Origin: Zantedeschia hybrid cultivar | Taxonomy: Eukaryota; Streptophyta; Magnoliopsida; Alismatales; Araceae | Direction of reading: 5' to 3' | Length of the DNA stretch: 64,000 nucleotides | NCBI GenBank assembly: GCA_030544215.1 | Contig: JARZZO010000003.1 | Coordinates: 22,887,879 to 22,951,878 of the forward strand | Shown: piece after piece, positions 33,528 through 42,780 of the stretch | Numbering within the stretch: position 1 is the first letter of the stretch | Layout of the letters: each line of letters opens with the position of its first letter | Notes under the pieces: model-generated | Told to the model about the DNA's origin: nothing | The model's database searches: none | Seen by the model: the letters and a program-made list of their open reading frames with translations, nothing else | Made by a program: the position numbers and the translations under genes

Positions 33528-35117
33528 TGATGGATATAGGTGTCCTCTAAGCCAATCATAAGGCACCTATTTCAATCTGGTTCACTAATAAATGACATTA
33601 AATTCATTATGTAGATTGGCATATTTATATTTGCGCATAATGAAGTCCATGAATATGTGCAATAGTCATCAGATTATGATGAGATCATAATAATGAGACT
33701 GATGACTTATAAACACATATTCTTAATTGTTTCTAGTCGTAGGATGTTTGAGAAGGACATCAAACATCCGGTTAGACTAGTACAAGTTATTCCAGTTCAT
33801 ATGATGAAGGTGACTGATCTCGTTAGTTACTCGTGTGGAGACACAATGGTAAACCTGTAGGTGCTCATTGGGGAATGAGTTCACTGAACTGATCCGACAT
33901 GAATCGCCGAATGGTAATTTACCTGACTGTCAATCGGCTTGATTCATCGTCACAGTGGCGTGGTTGATCCTTGGACTTGAGACACCAAAGACACCTTGTC
34001 GGTGGACTTCTGAACTTTGACCTTGATCTACGAATCCCTATCCACGGGATCTCTAATAGTCAAGGATCGGGTCTAGAGGAAGACCTTCGAAGGTGATTGT
34101 ATGTTCAATAAAGGATCGTTTGCTCTCAGGTAACTGGAGAGAGAATGCTCTAGAATAGATCCGCAGGAGTCTCTGGGCAGAGCAGAAACAATATCAGAAA
34201 AGGAGGTTTTCGGATATTGTACAGCAGAGTCTGATTCAAGTGAGTTGACCATCTAGGGTTTGACAGTTGACCATACCCTAGGTTAACTCGAGGGCATTGT
34301 GCGAACGAAGGATTATAGCCACGCGGTAACTGTGGACGGACAGGTTCTATGAGTGGGTTGCTGAATCCCATTACCTTCCGGGATTATGTGGTGTTGCTTG
34401 GCACCCAACTTGATCAGTAGTCCGACCGAATTTACATGCGATGTTAATTCGGTTAAGTAATTAGTTAATATATAGATATTAATTAATTACAATAAGTCAC
34501 TAACTAGTTATTTGACTTAACGGGTTGAAAACCGGACTGGTAAATGGGCCTAGAGGGTCACACGTAATAAGATTCTCAGTCGGTGGTACATAAGTGGGAT
34601 TTATATTAACTCGGGGACTTTTGTGAAAACTCGCGCCGACTTAATATATATACGCACTGTTGAGAAACCTTGGGCCAAGCTCCAAGATTTCCCCTTGCTG
34701 GCCGTCATCCCCTACTTTCTCTCTCCTCCTCTGGGCCCCCCGTTCGAGGCGCTGAGACAGTTTTCGTCTCCACCGCGTGTGATTCCTGAAAGTCGGGAAT
34801 TCCCGTCGGCGGGATTTCAGCAATCATTGTGGCGACGGATCTTCAGCGAGTGAGCTGATACGGACGAGGGATCGAGGACGAATCACCGCGGAGGATCGCG
34901 TGGGTACTGCTGGAGGCCGGACGCTTGTACGGCTCGTGGCATCGCCTCGACGGAACAGAGATGGAAGCGGATTCGAATCCGCGCATGGTAATCGGATTAC
35001 TTCTCGTTGTTTTCGGTTTTACTCTTTCGTTCTGAATCGGATCAGCGGGTATCGGGTGGGATTAATTTTTGTTCTTCGTTTCCGCTGCGTTCTTCGCGTC
35101 CCGCCCGGATCCCAACA
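33528..35117 (+). mobile_element. Copia A 5' LTR
   Basis: Starts TGATGGATATAGG and ends GGATCCCAACA (1,590 bp). Large hairpins lie near the start: 33664-33707 (outer 9-bp arm AGTCATCAG, inner 8-bp arm ATTATGAT, loop GAG) and 33742-33769 (10-bp arm GGATGTTTGA). A TATA box lies at 34644-34651. The two LTRs differ by scattered substitutions only. Confidence 0.92.
34644..34651 (+). promoter_or_regulatory. TATA box of copia A 5' LTR
   Basis: TATATATA follows GCCGACTTAA and precedes the GC-rich R/U5-like part. The same sequence is in the other three copia LTRs. Confidence 0.65.
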
Positions 35118-35118
35118 G

Positions 35119-35136
35119 TGGTATCAGAGCCAGGTT
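35119..35136 (+). other. Copia A primer-binding site, initiator tRNA-Met
   Basis: TGGTATCAGAGCCAGGTT lies one base after the LTR; TGGTATCAGAGC is the standard match to the plant initiator tRNA-Met 3' end. Confidence 0.95.
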
Positions 35137-36000
35137 CCGCTCTGATCCGCTCCGGGACGAAGAAAATTATTGTTCTAAAATTATTTCGATGCTCAGAATA
35201 TTTTTCTCTCGTGGTGTTTGTTCATGGGATGAACATGAGATAATATCGATTAATATTCTGCGAGGAAAAATTTATTTTGATGGGGTTTTTGTAAGGTTAT
35301 TCATGGTGATGAACAACTGCATTCATGGGCTTCGGAGTGGGTTTTATGGTGATTGGGCACCATTTTTACCTTTCTGGCATGACCGGCCATCTTTGCCAGT
35401 CCCTAAGGTCCCTGTTGAGGCAGGAATTCGATGGTTGAACCTCCCTCCTCCATCATTTTCAAATGTTGAAAAAAATATGGGGGTGGAGGGCGAAAGTTTG
35501 CAAAAACACTTCTTAAATGCCGGATTTTGCGGCTGTCGGCGACTACAGCATCGCCGTCCGGCCATCACCGGAGCTGGGAATGCTAAAGGGGCCAACCCCT
35601 CGCCGCCTCCGGCCGCCCTGGCAGCCGACTCCGGCGGCGGCGCCGCCCCAAACACCCTAAAACCTGCATGCAGGAAAACCTAAGGGCCTAGCATTGGGGG
35701 GGCCCGAACTGGCCGGTCCCGCGTCGGTTCGAACGCGGGCCGGGGTCCGGTCGGGCGCACCATTTGCCCTGGCGCCTCAAATGGCTGGGCCAGGTAGGCC
35801 CGAGCCACGCCGCCCCTTGGCCCGGACCATCCGGCCCCCTTGTCCGAGCCCTGGCCTGTGGCCCAGGGCCCTGCAGTCCAGGCCTATTTGAACCCCATTA
35901 ACCCGGCCCCTTTAACCCCCCCCCCCCCCCTATTAACTAAAAGATTATAATTAAGTATAGCTTAAAATTTGTTTTAAATAACTTAAAACTTGTTTTAAAC
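35137..36000 (+). other. Copia A leader with GC-rich island
   Basis: The leader becomes extremely GC-rich at about 35620-35930 (GGCCCG, GCCGGTCC and CCAGGC-like units, then a C run), then switches sharply to AT-rich DNA at about 35935. Open frames here follow from composition. Copia B has an equivalent island at about 51690-52160, but its sequence differs more from A than the neighbouring DNA does. Confidence 0.6.
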
Positions 36001-36037
36001 TTTAATTTATAATCATTTAGTTAATAAAATGTTTTTA

Positions 36038-37043
36038 TAAGATATGATCTTACATAAGATTAAAATTATTTTAAGAAATGTTCTTAAAATAATTTAACAA
36101 TTGTTGTTGAATGATAGGTTAATTTATTAAGATATGATCACAATTTATTAACCAACAAATGTTGTTACAAATTGTTAAGATATGATCTTAATAAAGGGGA
36201 TTATAATTTAAGATTTGATCTTAAATAAAAGGAGCATTAATTATTTAAGATGTGATCTTAATTTAATTAACAATTGTTGTTAATTTAATATATTTGATAT
36301 GAGTGATTAAAGGGGATTGATTAAGATGAGATCTTAATTTAGTTATTAACAAATGTTGTTGATATCTTTTTATTAAAGGATAAAATGGGTCTAATTTTAA
36401 GATTTGATCTTAAATAAAACTAACATAATTTGTTGGTTTACCTTTAATTAAAGTAATTAAAGGGGTTAAAATTTAAGATTTTGATCTTAAATTATAATTA
36501 ACAAGTGTTGTTAATTTAATTAAGTTGTGACTTTAAAATTAATCAACAAATAATGTTAATCATTTAGGTGAGTAGATCATTTAATTTCCTAACAATAGTT
36601 GTTATGAAATTAATATTTTAATTAAATTTTTATAATTGTTATAATTAAGTTAATTATTTCTTGAGTAATAAATCTTAATAAAAGTTATTAAGCACTAATT
36701 AAGTCTTAATAACAGTTATTAAGATGATTAATTAGTTTACTCATGAATCTCTTAATTATTGTTTTTGAAGATCTAATCTACTTGAAATTGATCTTTTAAT
36801 AAATGTTATTAAGAGATCTATTAAGTCTAATTGTTAGACTATTTTAATTAGAAATGTTCTAATTAACTTTTCTTAATAATTGTTATTGAGAAATGTCTTT
36901 TAATAAAAAGGGATTCTTAACAATTGGTTGTTAAGGAATTTTGATTTTATCTAAATGTTAGATTGTTTCGCATTAATAATTGTTATTAATGTGATTTAAT
37001 ATTAATCTAAGTGTTAGATTAATTAATTTAGAATTGTGCTAAA
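36038..37043 (+). repeat. Array of about 24 perfect triloop hairpins in copia A
   Basis: Successive inverted repeats with arms of 5-15 bp and mostly 3-nt loops. Examples by position (arm, loop): 36063-36095 (AAATTATTTTAAGAA, atg), 36175-36191 (TTAAGAT, atg), 36207-36225 (TTTAAGAT, ttg), 36245-36261 (TTAAGAT, gtg), 36265-36285 (AATTAACAA, ttg), 36496-36516 (AATTAACAA, gtg), 36674-36692 (CTTAATAA, aag), 36705-36723 (CTTAATAA, cag), 36824-36840 (AGTCTAA, ttg), 36844-36866 (TTAATTAGAA, atg), 36971-36991 (CATTAATAA, ttg), 37001-37023 (ATTAATCTAA, gtg). The arms differ between hairpins but stay complementary. Confidence 0.88.
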
Positions 37044-37904
37044 TACTGCATGGAATATTTTAGAATTTTAATTTTAGCTTTGTGTGCACATATTGATGTG
37101 TTTAATACTTTAAATTAGATTTATTGCATGTTAGAAAATAAGATTTTCGAAAATTCAAATTATCCAATTTTGGTTGGTACCCAGGTTTTAAGAAAGTCAA
37201 AATTATTATAATTTCAAAATTTTAGCCTTCATGTGATGTGCTTTATCATGTGTGGATGGTTAAAATTTGTGGTGGTCATGGACATGCACTTAGTTAAATT
37301 TCATATCATGTGATGGTGTGTGATTTTGTGGATTGTTATGGAATGTGATATTCATTAATTAAGTGTTAATTAATGAGGCCTATGTGTCTCCCTCTCTTTC
37401 TCATTCCATTGTAATTCTATCTCCCTCTATCATTGTACTCGGCCATAAGGCTTTCTCTTACAATTTATTTGTATTTAAAATTATTTCAAAAAATTAATAT
37501 TATTTGTAATTGATCGCGTCGGCCGAGGAGGGGTGAGGATGATCCACAAATGCAACCAGGAAGGCGACAGGAGATGAGATCACCAGTGGCTTTGTGTTTG
37601 CATGTTTAGATTATATAATTGTTATATAGTTTTGGTGATTAATTGTTTGGCTCCAATTAATCACCGTGCTGTCTATGGCCATATAATGAACATGTATGGA
37701 TGATGCATGCTTTTAGTTATTGATTATGAATCGATTACTAATATCTAGGTATAGTTAAATATATTCGATATATTTATAAACTATCACCTAGGATGAGACC
37801 AACTTAACATAAACAAAACCTTCAACATAAAGTTTAAGCCGGAGCGCGAGTCATTGAGAATGTACCGCGTGGCTCTCCATCAATATAGTTCTTAGAACTT
37901 GATT
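37044..37904 (+). other. Copia A internal non-coding segment
   Basis: AT-rich up to 37500, including a CT-rich run near 37385-37440, then a short GC-richer block at 37515-37590 (GTCGGCCGAGGAGGGGTGAG) that is also present in copia B near 50135-50190. No ORF is recognised. In other copia elements gag would lie about here. Confidence 0.5.
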
Positions 37905-38232
37905 CAGTAATGACAGTTTCTACGTGTTTACCCGAGATCTGGCACCATATGATGAAAGGACTATTAACTATGGCATCATGATGCCTTGAGATTGAAATAG
38001 AGGAACGGTGTAGCTATCCTCGCGTTTACCTGGGAGCTGCATTCTTACTCTACTCTGTCACGTATTGATGGTAAAGCTTAGACCAAGTATAATGGTCTAC
38101 TGTGTTTACCCGGGACCATTAAAGACCTAGGAGCCGAAATAAGATCAGATATTGCAAGGAGTTGCAATTACCATGAGATGGTTGCTCTTATATAATGGTA
38201 TGATACTATGTGTTTACCCAAGGTCATACTGT
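37905..38232 (+). repeat. Cluster of four hairpins with GTTTACC loops, copia A
   Basis: GTTTACC occurs at 37925, 38024, 38104 and 38212, each between complementary arms. 38010-38040 has arm GTAGCT (one wobble), 38091-38120 has perfect arm AATGGTC, and 38198-38229 has perfect arm GTATGA. The first site has a weaker stem. The sequence following the motif is CGAG, TGGG, CGGG and CAAGG. The same four occur in copia B at about 49473-49800. Confidence 0.78.
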
Positions 38233-38299
38233 GATTCTTGGAGATTCTAATCCTCACTAGAAGACCGTCGGAGTCTTCCGTTCTATATACCTGAAGGTT

Positions 38300-41170
38300 A
38301 TACAGTCCGTCAAAAAATAGTGGGAAATAATTCAAGATAAAAGACCATAATTAAATTATCAGAACTATCTGCTTAAATTACGTTATTTCCTTCGTTCACC
38401 AATATGTCGTCTATTTGAAATTTTGGCATATTAGATGCCAATACTTCTCATATTCAGAGTGACAAGAAAACTCTAAAGAATGTCTTTAGGGGAGAGTGAA
38501 AGTCACTATCCTAATCAGATATCATGAATCCTCTTACTTGGATAGACCAAGGTGAAGAGGTACTCATGGTATGCCTTATTGAAAGGTAATGATTGTCATG
38601 AAATCTCTTATTTGGATAGACCAAGATGAAGAGATATTTATGATGTGCCTTTGAGAAAGGCAAGTGGTAAGATTTTAAAAGATCGAATCCACACCTGAAA
38701 AAGGATAAAAGAAAGTCAGCTAAGATAGAGAAGTAGCAGTTCTCCCACTGCAACCAATATAAGGATACTAGTAAAGACAAAACGAATATGGAACTTGAGA
38801 GAAGTTTCATATATTTTTATTAATCAACTTTTGCATGTCTATTGGAGAATTAGCGTATCCAATATGGGATATTAGAAATGATTCTCAGAGCTGCGATAGT
38901 GTGCAGACATAGACAAATAAAAGGAAATCGAGAAAATACAAATGTTGAGTTAGACTCAACAATTGTTCATGTTATTCATAGGTTGCTGTCTGACAGTAAA
39001 TCTGTGTATATCTATAGGAGTTTAATATGAAACTAAATAATTGTTATTTAGTTGCATAAGATATCAAGAGTTATAAAAGTGAATAACGTTGACTGAGAAT
39101 GAACAATAGTTGTTCAAATTAGTCAATGCACTATAGATTCTTGTGATGAATGTTCACAAGTCTCCTATAGAAATGAAATGTGTGAGTTCTGATTATCTAT
39201 GGTATTGTACACAGAATTGTACAATAAGAAATTTTTTGATGCTGATGCATATTGATGTAGATAGCTCAAAGGCCAAAGATAATCACTACTATTGACTTAC
39301 CTTATAATTTACTCTTGGAATGATTCGACTGTATGTACTTACTGAAGTACAAGACGAATATATCTGAGAGATTAAGGTATAAGATCAATATGAAGTATTA
39401 GAATTTTTGATTTGATCAAAGAAACTAATACTTAGGTATATGATTCACATAAATCATTAAGAAAATAATTGTATCATCGCTCGATTGATCCCCATTGTGC
39501 ATCATAACAATATGATAGAATGAGTAATTGCACCTTATTAAGATATGGTGCAATACATAATAAGATTTGCCTAATTCTTATCCTTTTGAACATGAGTATG
39601 AATATTAGATGTCCATACTTTAAAGATGGTTCCAAATAAGTCAGTGTGTGTCCATATAGGATATGAAAACCAAATAATTCATATGAGATGTGAATTATGA
39701 ACAAACTTGATTTAAAAGTCAGGTATTATCGTTGTGTGAATTTGTGAATGTCTAAAGAGTTTGGACATTACAGTTATTGGACAGACGATAATGAAATAAT
39801 TGTCGTCCTGAAAGCTGTATTCTGTGAAGAGGAATATGTCCTCAAAGAAGACAGTGGGAGTTGATAAAAACTAGAAGATGTTCTACATTCACAAGTTAAC
39901 ATAAGATTATTAGATAATCTTTAATTATTTAGAACCACTCATGACACACATCAAAGAGCTTCATAGATTTTTGAGATTCTCTCAGTGACTAGAAAGATAT
40001 GTTTGACATCTAATTTAGTAAGATGAGAGGAGCTCAAAATAGATTATGATCTAAAATCTATGATAATGATGCTCTCTGTCATTACAACTTTGAGATTGAT
40101 AAGTTTATTAGAATTCTACTTATCTATACTGCCAATCATGAGATGATGACAGTTAGATGTTAAAAGCGCTCTCTCAATGTGATTGAGGTAAATATGTATA
40201 TGATACACCTTTAAAACTTTTAGAATGTCCAGGAAGCAAGTTATGATTTCAAAGATCATTTTGAATCAAACTGAAGCTTCCTAAGTTGTAATAAAAGTTT
40301 TGACTTAATGGTCAAATGCTATGTGATCATTAAGAATGATCACGGATTGTGTGTGTTCAGAAAGGACAGTGGGAGTACGATCGCTTTAGTAATGCTTTAT
40401 GATAATAACATCAAAGTCATTAAGAATGACTTCAGGATGTTACTATTAGTGAAAGTATTATTAACCATGTTTTCCTCCATAATAAGTTTAGTTATAATAT
40501 CCCACATATTGGAATACGAATCTATTAAGATAGATCGGTGGGGATATTATATTGACCTGTATGTCAAGATGTTTGACATAAATTTCATAACAAATCTCAA
40601 TTGTTGAGATATGGTATTTATTCTTTAAAGAAAAGATTCCTTAAAGGATACAGGAGTAAAATGCACCATTAAGCGCTTGAGAAGTGCTAAGGATGCATTC
40701 ACGTATATGGAGAGGATGATTTGAAACTATGAGGTCGCACTGACTCAAATTTCAAGTCAAATAATGGATTCAACCTTCTAGTAGAAAGGAATAGATTGGA
40801 ATGGTTCCAATCCAGAACTCGATATTAAGGTGACGTCATAAATAAGTGATACTGTTATTAGAACAGTATGGATGAAAAGGTTCATCCCTGAACTAGATGT
40901 AGTTCTAAAAGGTCTCTGATACCATCCTATTGTTGTAGGACAACAGTAGGAGCAATGAATTGTGTGATCGAACCATAGTTTCTTCAGAAGTTGCAGAACA
41001 TTCTGAGGCTCTTTCACAGGTTCAGAGACAAAGGATTAAGAGGAAATAACGTAATGAAAAATATTCCATCTATAGATAATTTAGCAGATCCCTAACAAAG
41101 TCTTAGTCACAGACTTTTTGTGAGCATCACCTAGATTTGATGGAGATCAAATGCGAAGGTGATTGGCTTG
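38300..41170 (+). pseudogene. Copia A degraded gag-pol region
   Basis: Only fragments of copia Pol are readable. RT at about 40308-40607: IKNDHGLCVFRKDSGSTIAL, then VMLYDNNIKVIKNDFRMLL where the catalytic YVDD reads YDNN (40398-40409), so it cannot be active. RNase H end at about 40950-41145: LQKLQNILRLFHRFRDKGLR and NIPSIDNLADP. Stops are frequent. Upstream, 38521-38587 and 38596-38660 are two near-repeats containing CTTGGATAGACCAAGGTGAAGA-like hairpins. Perfect hairpins are spread through the region, for example 40323-40343 (arm GTGATCATT), 40414-40432 (arm AAGTCATT) and 40795-40813 (arm GATTGGAA). Confidence 0.75.
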
Positions 41171-41186
41171 AGTCCAAGTGGCAAAT
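41171..41186 (+). other. Copia A polypurine-like tract
   Basis: AGTCCAAGTGGCAAAT precedes the 3' LTR directly. Copia elements usually have CAAGTGGGAGAT here; copia B reads CAAGTGAGAGAT on its sense strand. Confidence 0.7.
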
Positions 41187-42775
41187 TGATGGATATAGGT
41201 GTCCTCTAAGCCAATCATAAGGCACCTATTTCAATCTGGTTCACTAATAAATGACATTAAATTCATTATGTAGATTGGCATATTTATATTTGCGCATAAT
41301 GAAGTCCATGAACATGTGCAATAGTCATCAGATTATGATGAGATCATAATAATGAGATTGATGACTTATAAACACATATTATTAATTGTTCCTAGTCGTA
41401 GGATGTTTGAGAAGGACATCAAACATCCGGTTAGACTAGTATAGGTTATTCCAGCTTATATGATGCGGGTGACTGATCTCGTTAGTTACTCATGCGGAGA
41501 CACAATGGTAAACCTGTAGGTGTTCATTGGGGAATGAGTTCACTGAACTGATCCGACATGAATCGCCGAATGGTAATTTACCTGACTGTGAATCGGCTTG
41601 ATTCATCGTCACAGTGGCGTAGTTGATCCTTGGACTTGAGACACCAAAGACACCTTGTCGGTGGACTTCTGGACTTTGACCTTGACCTACGAATCCTTAT
41701 CCACGGGATCTCTAATAGTCAAGGATTGGGTCTAGCAGAAGACCTTCGAAGGTGATTGTGTGTTCAATAAATGATCGTTTGCTCTTAGGTAATTGGAGAG
41801 AGAATGCTCTAGAATAGATCTGCAGGAGTCTCTGGCCAGAGCAGAAACAATATCAGAAAAGGAGGTGTTCGGATATTGTACAGCAGAGTCTGATTCAAGT
41901 GAGTTAACCATCTAGGGTTTGACAGTTGACCATACCCTAGGTTAACTCGAGGTCATTGTGCAAACGAAGGATTATAGCCACGCGGTAACTGTGGACAGAC
42001 AGGTTCCATGAGTGGGTTGCTGAATCTCATTACCTTCCGGGATCATGTGGTGTTGCTTGGCACCCAACTTGATCAGAAGTCCGACCAAATTTACATGCGA
42101 TGTTAATTTGATTAAGTAATTAGTTAATATCTAGATATTAATTAATTACAATAAGTCAATAACTAGTTATTGAACTTAACGGGCTGATAACTGGACTGGT
42201 AAATGGGCCTAGAGGGTCACACGCAATAAGATTCTTAGTCGGTGGTACATAAGTGGGATTTATATTAACTCGGCGACTTTTGTGAAAGTCGCGCCGACTT
42301 AATATATATACGTACTGTTGAGAAACCTTGGGCCAAGCTCCAAGATTTCCCCTTGCTGGCCGTCATCCCCTACTTTCTCTCTCCTCCTCTGGGCGCCCCG
42401 TTCGAGGCGCCGAGACAGTTTTCGTCTCCACCGCGTGTGATTCCCGAAAGTCAGGAATTCCCGTCGGCGGGATTTCAGCAATCGTTGCGGCGACGGATCT
42501 TCAGCGAGCGAGCTGATACGGACGAGGGATCGATGACGAATCACCGCGGAGGATCGCGTGGATACCGCTAGAAGTCGGACGCTTGTGCGGCTCGCGGCAT
42601 CGCCTCGACGGAACCGAGACGGAAGCGGATTCGAATCCGCGCCCAGTAATCGGATTACTTCTCGTTGTTTTCGGTTTTACTTTTTCGTTCCGAATCGGAT
42701 CAGCGGGTATCGGGCGGGATTAATTTTTGTTCTTCGTTTCCGCTGCGTTCTTCGTGTCCCACCCGGATCCCAGCA
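41187..42775 (+). mobile_element. Copia A 3' LTR
   Basis: 1,589 bp, TGATGGATATAGG to GGATCCCAGCA, closely similar to 33528-35117. It includes the 18-bp perfect palindrome TTAATATCTAGATATTAA at 42124-42141 and a TATA box near 42302. Confidence 0.92.
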
Positions 42776-42780
42776 TCACT
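42776..42780. other. Target-site duplication TCACT (right) of copia A
   Basis: Direct repeat of 33523-33527. Confidence 0.88.

Larger units (their letters stand above)
33528..42775 (+). mobile_element. Copia A: non-autonomous Ty1/copia element
   Basis: 9,248 bp with LTRs 33528-35117 and 41187-42775, an initiator-Met primer site, a copia-like polypurine region and TSD TCACT, inserted into the protease/linker part of Tat M. The internal 6 kb has no intact ORF. Decayed copia RT and RNase H can be recognised near 40308-41145. Copia B (45205-54137) is a second family member in opposite orientation with the same internal plan and the same decayed RT motif. Confidence 0.9.

Noticed and set aside
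35344..35891. Open frames in the copia A leader rich in Pro/Ala/Gly
   Set aside because: Very high GC leaves few stops; not kept in copia B.
36038..37043. CRISPR-like or satellite array
   Set aside because: There is no constant repeat: each hairpin has different arms. Only pairing and the loop are shared.
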